Shown here: positions 35,954 to 43,888 of the stretch, piece after piece
Numbering within the stretch: the first letter of the stretch is position 1
How the letters are laid out: each line of letters starts with the position of its first letter
Origin: Candidatus Paceibacter sp.
GTDB lineage: Bacteria; Patescibacteriota; Minisyncoccia; Phycocordibacterales; BOKC01
Assembly: GCA_020724885.1 (NCBI GenBank)
Contig: DYGD01000005.1
Location: forward strand, 1 to 44,915
DNA: 44,915 nt
Direction of reading: 5' to 3'
The notes under the pieces: model-generated
The model's database searches: none
Told to the model about the DNA's origin: nothing
The model's input: the letters and a program-made list of their open reading frames with translations, nothing else
Program-made: the position numbers and the translations under genes

Positions 35954-37139
35954 TTTGGTTTGGAGGAAAAAACTTTTTCAAAAACATCTTTATTTCTAGC
36001 TTTTTCGATTCTTCAGCGTAAACACTGGGGTATAAATCAAAGTCAGAATCTTCTGAAAGTTCGGCCCAGTTATCTTCAAATAATTTATTGACCCCACGCA
36101 TAATCGACAAACCCAAATTATCATAAGCATCTTCAATACTGTGGGCAAGATAATAGATGATGTTTCTTTGAAATGTCGAAAATTTGTCTCGTTCACTATA
36201 ATTAGAAAGACTAAACTTTGGATAACATGCATCAAGTATTAGTTTTGGGATCTCCCAAAGTGGCATAAGAAGTAGAGTATCCCCGAACTTTCTCACAGGA
36301 AACGAGAGAGGACTTTGACCATTCATAATGGAGAACAACAATTCTGCAAGTAAATCCTCTCTGTTGAAACCTAATATATATTCTTTGGTTTCGTATCTTT
36401 TACATAATGCCCTGCCCACCAAAGAAATAAGATATGTTCCAAAAAAATGATCCGTGTTGTCTCCAAATGTTTTTAAGAATTCTTGATAGCAACACAAAAG
36501 TTCACCTTTCATGCTTAAGAGAGATTCAATTCTGCTCGAGTCATATATTTCATGTTTTTCCCCAATTTTATTGCATAATTCTGAAGCTCGATTAGCCGCG
36601 GTCTGTGGCCAAAGTGGATCAAAAACAATAGTATAAAAAATAAATCTTTTGTTGGGCTTACTTAATTTCTTTAGACTTTCGGCAAGTGTATTACTATCAC
36701 CACCCCCAGATATTCCCACAAGAACGGTTTCTTGTTTCGAGTATGTTTCCATAAAATCAGCGATTTTATTCTTTACCGTTCCCTTCGCTTGGTCAGAATT
36801 AACCTCAAAAATTGTTTGTGAACAGCCATCATGTCCTATCTCGATTGATGAATATGTGGTAGTGGGATTTTCTGTTTTCTTAATATATGTCTTTTGTGGT
36901 AATACTTGCCGTAAGTCAGTATTTCGAACACATTGTAAGATAATTGTGGATCCTAATGGGGCATGATCAATTCGTGAATGAAGCGGAACTGGTGTTATTT
37001 CACCTTTAGATTCCAGGTAACCTTGAAATAAATTAGGAGGTAATCGCTTGGTACGTAATAATTCTTCAAGCGTCAAATTACTCATGGCTTCTAAATAAAA
37101 GTCTTGAGCGGCGGTCCTTAGAATAATGTTTTTTTGCAT
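35943..37139 (-). CDS. PP-loop ATPase-superfamily protein with possible ThiS/MoaD-like N-terminal domain
   Basis: VLVGISGGGDSNTLAESL (PP-loop SGGxDS), GFNREDLLAELLFSI; stop codon lies in the kinase tail-2 sequence. Confidence 0.72.
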   Translation of the reverse strand: MQKNIILRTAAQDFYLEAMSNLTLEELLRTKRLPPNLFQGYLESKGEITPVPLHSRIDHAPLGSTIILQCVRNTDLRQVLPQKTYIKKTENPTTTYSSIEIGHDGCSQTIFEVNSDQAKGTVKNKIADFMETYSKQETVLVGISGGGDSNTLAESLKKLSKPNKRFIFYTIVFDPLWPQTAANRASELCNKIGEKHEIYDSSRIESLLSMKGELLCCYQEFLKTFGDNTDHFFGTYLISLVGRALCKRYETKEYILGFNREDLLAELLFSIMNGQSPLSFPVRKFGDTLLLMPLWEIPKLILDACYPKFSLSNYSERDKFSTFQRNIIYYLAHSIEDAYDNLGLSIMRGVNKLFEDNWAELSEDSDFDLYPSVYAEESKKLEIKMFLKKFFPPNQKRH

Positions 37140-37142
37140 TTT

Positions 37143-37343
37143 TTAAAAAAACGCAGCGAGGGCGGAAGTACAAATTACATGTTCAATTTTTCTGTCAGTA
37201 AGAGAATTTAGCCCTTTTTCGGTTAATGAAATAAACAAACCATCAATCTTTGAGTCTGATGAAATAAGTATTTGATTTGTTTGTTCATACTTTGAAAGTG
37301 TCTTATCTGAAGAAAGAATTGGTTCATAAATTATTGTTTGCAT
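37143..37343 (-). CDS. 66-aa hypothetical small ORF in the PheRS-like/PP-loop operon
   Basis: MQTIIYEPILSSDKTL...HVICTSALAAFF; stop 1-3 nt from the next start. Confidence 0.5.
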   Translation of the reverse strand: MQTIIYEPILSSDKTLSKYEQTNQILISSDSKIDGLFISLTEKGLNSLTDRKIEHVICTSALAAFF

Positions 37344-37554
37344 GTTTTTATTTAATTACAAAATCTAATGAAAAATCGACCTCTTTAAAAGTATACCGCC
37401 AATGTGCCTAAAAACAACAACTTATCCACACTTCGCAATAAATGACTCTGTCAAAACACTTAAGGTTTTTATTATATTGATGTGCGGATACTTACCCCCT
37501 CGCTTAAGCCGAATGAGTATCTAAAAAGTGGAGGGGATTAATTTTAAAATATTT

Positions 37555-38775
37555 TTATGGCTTATAACCACCAGCGCTACCCAGATGAATCTTTGGATAT
37601 GCCAACGAATATAAACTAGCCGCCTCATCCTTAGTTAGGGTCTTATCGGGGTGTCGTAAAACGATCCTTACTAATACATTATCCTGATCTTTCTGAGCAC
37701 CAAGCCGTTGCCGTGCGATCTTTGGCAAATTTTCGTACGGAGTCCGTTCAAGGATTTTGACCTCCTCTAATAAATCACTTTGATCTCCAAAGGCGTTACG
37801 GATTGCCTCACAAATGTCCTCTTCAGTGTCATTTCTTCCTACGCAATAAGACATATCGCGAGAAATAGGAGGTTTATCAGAAACACTCTTAAAATTATCC
37901 AGATTAGACATTTGCATCATTACTCTGGGATCAGTCGATCTAATAAAACGGATGTCCGGAAGATTTTTCCGTGCCATAATTAACCTTTCTAGTCCCATAC
38001 CCGAGGCCAATCCGCAATATTTTTGCGGGTCAAGTCCTGAATTTTTAAGAACGCCGGGATGAATCAGCCCCGCTTCCAAGATCTCAATTTTTTTACCTTC
38101 AACCTCCGCATAAACTTCTACACCATTTACAGTGTATGGGTGTTTTGCCTTTAAGACGATCATTTTGGCCCCGGGGCACGCAACATCAAAAATTGTCCGC
38201 ACTAATTTTAACAAATCTTCCCGACCAACCTTGCCGTACTTTTTGACATCTTGCAGTGTCCAAACATCCACCTGATGAAACACATCAAGATGCCTCGGGT
38301 CTATGACATCCCTACGGTACACTAAGCCAGGCAACACAAAAGTTATTTGACCGATTTTATTTTTATCGAGCCGTTCAAGTGTTGATGGGATAAGGGCTGA
38401 TGTGTGTGTGCGTAATATATTTTCTTCATCAACATACCGAGTATATGTTGAAGATCGACCTGGATTACCTGGAGAAAACAATAGTTTATCAAAATTATCT
38501 TTAGCCGGGACAATAGAATTACCCCTAACGATCTCTATATTTGGGAAATTATTTTCTTTCAACTTATCAACTATGCTGTCGTAGATTCTACCGACAACAC
38601 CTCTTCCACCACCCCCCCCCTCTGGTTCTGTCAAGTCAGTGACTTTTAGTAATTGTTCAATTGTCTTTCTTGGAGAAACATCAAACTTAAGTTGCATTGG
38701 CAACTTAGGGTTTTCTTCCAAAACTTTAATACGCGCAATATTTAGTGCGGTACCTTTTTTATAATTATCAACCAT
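37555..38775 (-). CDS. Single-chain phenylalanyl-tRNA synthetase-like protein with FDX-ACB domain
   Basis: Motif 2 LVYRRDVIDPRHLDVFHQVDVW, motif 3 GLASGMGLERLIM, C-terminal SRDMSYCVGRNDTEEDICEAIRNAFGD...RIVLRHPDKTLTKDEA. Confidence 0.82.
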   Translation of the reverse strand: MVDNYKKGTALNIARIKVLEENPKLPMQLKFDVSPRKTIEQLLKVTDLTEPEGGGGGRGVVGRIYDSIVDKLKENNFPNIEIVRGNSIVPAKDNFDKLLFSPGNPGRSSTYTRYVDEENILRTHTSALIPSTLERLDKNKIGQITFVLPGLVYRRDVIDPRHLDVFHQVDVWTLQDVKKYGKVGREDLLKLVRTIFDVACPGAKMIVLKAKHPYTVNGVEVYAEVEGKKIEILEAGLIHPGVLKNSGLDPQKYCGLASGMGLERLIMARKNLPDIRFIRSTDPRVMMQMSNLDNFKSVSDKPPISRDMSYCVGRNDTEEDICEAIRNAFGDQSDLLEEVKILERTPYENLPKIARQRLGAQKDQDNVLVRIVLRHPDKTLTKDEAASLYSLAYPKIHLGSAGGYKP

Positions 38776-38893
38776 GTGGTTTTTTTTATTTCCGATTTTA
38801 AGAGTTTCGGTTAATCAATACTGATACTATATTAAAATTCTGACTGGCTGACAAACACTATAAATATCAAAAAGTTAATATAATGCTCTCCGT

Positions 38894-40537
38894 CTACAAC
38901 TCCACCACAAACTCACTTCCCTTACCTTGCCCCTCGCTTTCCACCCACACTTTTCCGTTATGCGCTTTAATGACATTTTTGACGATAAAGAGACCAAAGC
39001 CGGTGGAGTCCACATTGACTTCAAGAGCGTTTTTGCCCCGCCCGCCTTCGGTAAAGAGCTTGCTTTGATCTTCCGGTGCGATTCCGATACCAGTATCTTT
39101 GACCGAAAACCTTAATTTCTCCTGATTTCTATCTAATTTCAACCTAATTTCGCCTCCAGGTGTGTATTTAATAGAATTATCTATCAGGTTTGAGAATGCC
39201 TCGGAAAGCTGGATTTCGTCGCCGTTGAATTTATAATCGGCTGGCTGGCTTATCTCCAGAGAATATTGCAGACCCTTTGCTTCCGCCACTTTTCGGCTTT
39301 TTTCAAAGACCTTCCGGATAATTTCAGACAGATCAACCGGCGCCATATTGTAAGAGAGTTTGCCGGTTCTGATATTGGCCGCGTTTAGAATTGTTTGCAC
39401 CGTGCTGACTCCGTCAGTGTTTATCCTAAAACCCTGTTCGGCAATTTCTTTCACCTCCCCATTTATCTCGCCAAAAGTGCCCTCCAGAATCTCGGCAAAA
39501 ATATTCCGCGATTTGGTAAGGAACCCTTTAATCTGATGAGTTATAAAATGCAAAAGCTCCTCCTGCCTCCTGTTTGCAATTTCCAGTTCTATGGCCAGTT
39601 TTTCCATATGTTCTTTTTGTTGAATTTCTCTTTTCACACTCTGCGCTATTGAGAATCCAGAAAATATAGATAATACAAAAGTGATTAAAATAATAATTCT
39701 ATTTCCAACAGACTGATGTAACAAGAACTGCGAGGCGATTAAGATAGAAAAAGATGTCACTAATATCTGTGTAGATATAACTTTTATATTAAAAGCATTG
39801 TATTTTATTATTAGGAATGAAAGTATTGCTATAAAGATAGGCATTCCGAACAGTCCCCATTGTGATACCCTCCAATCGTCGGTAATACTGCCTACTATAT
39901 TTCCCCAAGAAAAGGTGAGTAAGAAAAGCAATATGCTTATTGTGACCAAGAATATTTGATTTTTTTTCTTTACAATTTGTTTTCTTGAATGCCTAATAGC
40001 AAAAATAGCAATGTAAAGAACATAGAACACCTCAATAATATATATATATTGAGATAGCGGTCCCTCGATAGCTTCTCTATCACAATCTATCAGATTAAAA
40101 CCAAGAAGGTTTAATTTAGTAAATGCGAAAAGTATAACAGGTGCAATTGGAGCGAACAGTAAAATTTTGTTTTTAAGTAAAGTATCTTTATTGGTTATAA
40201 AAACCTGGACAAAATATACACTAAAGACATAAATAAAAGGTTCAATTAAATTTATTAGAGACCAAACAAATATAGTATAGTGTGATTTATCGGTTGCCCA
40301 CAGAATTAAATCTCCAAAAACCCACAAGGCAAACAAATTTGTGATTACAAATAATATCTTATTGACTAGTAAATAAGGATTTTTAAAAAAAATAAAATAT
40401 CCAATAAGAAGAGAAGCGACAAGAGGCACTATATGAGAATAGTATATAAAAGGGTCAAAAACATTATCAGAAATAAAAAGAAAGTTTGTGGTATCCCATC
40501 GACATTCTGCTATTAAACTTTTTATCAATTCATCCAT
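38894..40537 (-). CDS. Histidine kinase with multi-TM N-terminal sensor
   Basis: HFITHQIKGFLTKSRNIF, FSNLIDNSIKYTPGGEI, DTGIGIAPEDQSKLF, STGFGLFIVKNVIKAHNGKVWVESEGQGKGSEFVVEL. Confidence 0.93.
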   Translation of the reverse strand: MDELIKSLIAECRWDTTNFLFISDNVFDPFIYYSHIVPLVASLLIGYFIFFKNPYLLVNKILFVITNLFALWVFGDLILWATDKSHYTIFVWSLINLIEPFIYVFSVYFVQVFITNKDTLLKNKILLFAPIAPVILFAFTKLNLLGFNLIDCDREAIEGPLSQYIYIIEVFYVLYIAIFAIRHSRKQIVKKKNQIFLVTISILLFLLTFSWGNIVGSITDDWRVSQWGLFGMPIFIAILSFLIIKYNAFNIKVISTQILVTSFSILIASQFLLHQSVGNRIIILITFVLSIFSGFSIAQSVKREIQQKEHMEKLAIELEIANRRQEELLHFITHQIKGFLTKSRNIFAEILEGTFGEINGEVKEIAEQGFRINTDGVSTVQTILNAANIRTGKLSYNMAPVDLSEIIRKVFEKSRKVAEAKGLQYSLEISQPADYKFNGDEIQLSEAFSNLIDNSIKYTPGGEIRLKLDRNQEKLRFSVKDTGIGIAPEDQSKLFTEGGRGKNALEVNVDSTGFGLFIVKNVIKAHNGKVWVESEGQGKGSEFVVEL

Positions 40538-40680
40538 TTTAAATTTTAATTAAAACATCGTAAATTTCCGGTATATCATCTTCTTCTATAAATATTTCAA
40601 AGTTTTTTTGATATATTATTATAAAAATTCCAAAAACCACTGAAATAAGAAACAAAAGTGACAGTATAATAAAAAATATT

Positions 40681-41169
40681 TTAGTTTTCTTTTCCATTTT
40701 CTTTGTAAAATAACAATTTTAACCCAGTCGGAATAAATGGGCAGTACTTTTTTATTATCCCTTTAGGTAAAAATTGTATTGATCGTATTTTTTTTCTACA
40801 TTTTTTAGAACCGCAATTACACTTCATCTCCCATCGTGGGTCAGCTTCTACGGAAGAATAATCAATAGTTAACTCCTCATTAGGTTTAATATCACGCATC
40901 GCATATAACCTTATCTTTCCTCTTATGCCAGCATTGGGCTCGCAAGAATGATTAAGAAATTTAAAGGGCGGAACGGGGTCTATCCACCAATACTTCTTGA
41001 AACCAACCCAATCCGGGTTAGCAAACACATCATTAATATCACCATTCACTTTCCTTTTGACATTACCTTTTATATTCGAAATAAATTTACCTTTTGTTAT
41101 CCCAACCTTGGTAAATAAACCTTTTTTGTGTATACTACTATTCTTTATAAATAGATCTTTCTCAGACAT
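40681..41169 (-). CDS. SET-domain lysine methyltransferase-like protein
   Basis: GLFTKVGITKGKFI, FLNHSCEPNAGI, NEELTIDYS, post-SET CNCGSKKCRKKI. Confidence 0.88.
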   Translation of the reverse strand: MSEKDLFIKNSSIHKKGLFTKVGITKGKFISNIKGNVKRKVNGDINDVFANPDWVGFKKYWWIDPVPPFKFLNHSCEPNAGIRGKIRLYAMRDIKPNEELTIDYSSVEADPRWEMKCNCGSKKCRKKIRSIQFLPKGIIKKYCPFIPTGLKLLFYKENGKEN

Positions 41170-41173
41170 ATTA

Positions 41174-41770
41174 CTATATTGATTTTTTACTTCTAATATC
41201 TAGTGCTAAATAAGCGATAACCGCATGAAGTAAAACAAAAACTGCTGGATATATAAAATCTTCCCATTTTTCCCATCTCATTACAACAGAAATGCTCATT
41301 AGAAAATAAGCAAGTGTCCATATTATCCACGGCAGAGCGTTTTCGTTATTAGGATTTAAATAAGTGTGATACATCATGGGGATAAAAGAAATAACTGCAG
41401 AAATTACAAATAAAATATTAGCTATAGCTGGAGACAATGTGAAAAACCAAATTAATAATATAACTATATCTACAACAACAATAAATAATTCAAAATGAGA
41501 CGGTTTCGAAAGTTTACCCTTCTTTAAAACAATAAGAAAAAAGACGACAGCGCTAATTGTACAAGCTACAGGTAATATGTTTTTTACCCAATCCTTTGTG
41601 AGAAAGATATAAGAAACAGATTCCAGTATTGCTGCAAAAGCCCAAATACCCCAACTGGCCGAGTTAGGTTTAATTTTGTCAGCAAGAGTCTTTTTACCAT
41701 AATCTAAATAGCCGATTAATTGGACCACTCCTGCAGTCATTCCTAAAAAAATTGATATTACAAAATACAT
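41174..41770 (-). CDS. Multi-pass integral membrane protein
   Basis: Six to seven hydrophobic helices; PNSASWGIWAF and ALPWIIWTLAYFLM repeat-like motifs. Confidence 0.75.
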   Translation of the reverse strand: MYFVISIFLGMTAGVVQLIGYLDYGKKTLADKIKPNSASWGIWAFAAILESVSYIFLTKDWVKNILPVACTISAVVFFLIVLKKGKLSKPSHFELFIVVVDIVILLIWFFTLSPAIANILFVISAVISFIPMMYHTYLNPNNENALPWIIWTLAYFLMSISVVMRWEKWEDFIYPAVFVLLHAVIAYLALDIRSKKSI

Positions 41771-41773
41771 TTC

Positions 41774-41860
41774 ACCAACAAAAAACCCGCAAAATGCGGG
41801 GTCTAAAACTGACTAAATTTTTAATTTTCCGAACAGAAGGCCGAATAGAGCAGTAAGCAC
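41774..41860. repeat. Direct repeat copy 1 (87 bp identical to 44829-44915)
   Basis: accaacaaaaaacccgcaaaatgcggggtctaaaactgactaaatttttaattttccgaacagaaggccgaatagagcagtaagcac. Confidence 0.97.
41778..41805 (-). terminator. Intrinsic terminator after the small ORF
   Basis: Minus strand: accccgcattttgcgggttttttg. Confidence 0.88.
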
Positions 41861-41929
41861 AGAAGAGGAAAATCTCCCCTCTTTTTCCGGTTCGTCATAC
41901 ATCCAAAAATGGGTGGTAAATGTTCCCAT
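41813..41929 (-). CDS. 38-aa small ORF with hydrophobic/amphipathic C-terminus (not in the ORF track)
   Basis: MGTFTTHFWMYDEPEKEGRFSSSVLTALFGLLFGKLKI*; purine-rich RBS-like sequence upstream, terminator downstream, 3' half duplicated at window end. Confidence 0.6.
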   Translation of the reverse strand: MGTFTTHFWMYDEPEKEGRFSSSVLTALFGLLFGKLKI

Positions 41930-42146
41930 TCCTCAACCCTATCATATTTTCCCTAAAACTCAACCCATTCCGGGCAGATGTTGATAACCAAACACAGAAT
42001 CAGTTGTCAAACCCCTCTAACAAAACTTGTCTCAAAGAAAATTGAAGGTCAAGAAAATGGCTTGGAATAAATAGTAAAAACAAATGTGGATAACTTTCGC
42101 GTGTCAGATATTGCCAACAGATCCCCAAGTCTTTTAAATATGAGTC

Positions 42147-42914
42147 ATGGTTTTATTTAAAGTACAAAACCAAAAAACAACCGAGTACCAACCAGTTAAA
42201 GCGAAGGGGGCGAGAGAAACCAAAAATGTCTTTATCAAAAAAGTTAGAAAGGAATCCTTAGTGAGACAGCAAGTGGAAGTAGATAATTTTCAAGTGACTT
42301 TTGGCGTTGAAGGCCCAATAATTTTTGGTATGAATAAAATACGAATGGTTTCAGCAGAAGTCAAAAATGGCAGGTGGGGGAAACATTACATTCTCTTTTC
42401 ACCTGATCTTAAAACACTGATAACTAGCAGACAAACATTCTTAAGATTAGATTCAGGATGTCTCTCCGGAGTAGTTTTTGGCGATAAAACCTGCGATTGT
42501 TTACAACAATTAAGAAAAGCTCAAGAAATTATATCCAAAAACGGTGGAATAATTATTCATATACCCGAACACGACGGTAGGGGTTGGGGTGAATTTAAAA
42601 TGTCCAACCAAAGAATAATGGATGAATGTTGTCTAGATACGATTTCTTCTGCTCTCGCCTTTTATAAAGACGAGAGTATAATTGACCAACGAGATTTCAG
42701 AGAAGCAGCTCTAGTACTTAAAGCTCTAGGGTTTCCTGGGGGATATAAATTTAATTTAGGAACAAAGAATAGCAAAAAGGAGAGGGCTTTGATTGAAGCC
42801 GATTTTATGGTATCTTCTGGACCGGTTGAACCGAGAGGATTGAATGGTAAGCAAAGAATGAACCTAAAAGCCAAGTATGACTATTGGCAAGTGAATCAGA
42901 AAGGAACAAAATGA
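42147..42914 (+). CDS. Divergent GTP cyclohydrolase II (RibA)-like protein
   Basis: RLDSGCLSGVVFGDKTCDCLQQLRKAQEIISKNGGIIIHIPEHDGRGWGEFK...DQRDFREAALVLKALGF...MNLKAKYDYW; Zn-ligand pattern C-x10-C-x-C retained. Confidence 0.75.
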   Translation: MVLFKVQNQKTTEYQPVKAKGARETKNVFIKKVRKESLVRQQVEVDNFQVTFGVEGPIIFGMNKIRMVSAEVKNGRWGKHYILFSPDLKTLITSRQTFLRLDSGCLSGVVFGDKTCDCLQQLRKAQEIISKNGGIIIHIPEHDGRGWGEFKMSNQRIMDECCLDTISSALAFYKDESIIDQRDFREAALVLKALGFPGGYKFNLGTKNSKKERALIEADFMVSSGPVEPRGLNGKQRMNLKAKYDYWQVNQKGTK

Positions 42915-43252
42915 GGAAAGTCAAGAAAGACAGATTTCTGAAAGATCGCGGCGGAACTTTCCAGATCCTTGACATTGTCTGCGCCAAGTGCGGAGAGGTG
43001 GTGTTGGTCTATCAAAAAGACGGCAAAGGAACACTCTACCGAACCTATCTAAACCGGATTCTGGCACCGGAGGATTGGGCGACCCTTCAAGACAAAGTGG
43101 GGACGAAAGACGACTTACCTAATCTGACCTGTCAATGCAGCGTTCTAATTGGCGTGCCGATGCTTCATTGGGAAGGCCGGTTGGCCTTCCGTCTTGTCCC
43201 CGGCTCATACAAGAAACAACGACACAAGAACAGAAAGGAGGATGTGAAGTGA
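42911..43252 (+). CDS. Putative zinc-binding hypothetical protein (GC-rich)
   Basis: MRKVKKDRFLKDRGGTFQILDIVCAKCGEVVLVYQKDGKG...LTCQCSVLIG. Confidence 0.65.
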   Translation: MRKVKKDRFLKDRGGTFQILDIVCAKCGEVVLVYQKDGKGTLYRTYLNRILAPEDWATLQDKVGTKDDLPNLTCQCSVLIGVPMLHWEGRLAFRLVPGSYKKQRHKNRKEDVK

Positions 43253-43845
43253 TCATCGCTATCTGTGGCCCAGCGGCGTCTGGGAAAGGGACACTGGCAA
43301 GAATGTTGGCGGAGAAACTTAATCTTCCTCACTATGACTTTGGTCTCTTGTTCCGAGCTATCGCTTTTCTGTCTTCAAGACAGAATCTCGACCACGTTCA
43401 ATCATTGGTCGAGAATCGCCGCTTGAAATACCAGGACAGCAGAATCTTCTTAAAGTGGGTTGAACTGACCGGTCGACTCACTTCGGAAGAAGTCGGGCTC
43501 GTTGCAGCTAAGGTCGCAAGTGAAAATCCTGGACGCATAGCTGAACTAGCTTGCACTATGGTTAAGCATCAGAATTTTATCTGCGACGGCCGAACCTGTG
43601 GCAGTGAGATCTATCCAGATGCTGATCTGGTCTTCTACATCACCGCATCTCAAGAAGAAAGAGCTAGCCGGCGCATCAAGGAGGAGGAAGACCGTAACCA
43701 CTTCAAAGCGAGAGAATCACTCGATAACCAGCGCACGAAGATTCCGACGCAAGCAATCGTGCTGGACACGACCGGAAAGACTAAGGAAGAGTGCTTGGAG
43801 GAGATGATTAGTCATCTCCGCATGCATCACAGATTTGTTCTTTGA
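43249..43845 (+). CDS. Cytidylate kinase-like NMP kinase (GTG start)
   Basis: IIAICGPAASGKGTLARMLAEKLNLPHYDFGLLFRAIA, ICDGRTCGSEIYPDADLVFYITASQEERASRR. Confidence 0.88.
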   Translation: MIIAICGPAASGKGTLARMLAEKLNLPHYDFGLLFRAIAFLSSRQNLDHVQSLVENRRLKYQDSRIFLKWVELTGRLTSEEVGLVAAKVASENPGRIAELACTMVKHQNFICDGRTCGSEIYPDADLVFYITASQEERASRRIKEEEDRNHFKARESLDNQRTKIPTQAIVLDTTGKTKEECLEEMISHLRMHHRFVL

Positions 43846-43848
43846 GTC

Positions 43849-43874
43849 AAGCTCTAGACAGGTGTCTAGAGCTT
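43849..43874 (+). terminator. Intrinsic terminator
   Basis: aagctctagaca gg tgtctagagctt ttttat. Confidence 0.92.
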
Positions 43875-43888
43875 TTTTATATCAAGAA

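Noticed and set aside
37143-37343. Calling the 66-aa ORF a RiPP precursor or a truncated histidine phosphatase
   Set aside because: LTEKGLNSL...VICTSAL is only weakly phosphatase-like, and there is no clear leader/core pattern; kept as hypothetical.
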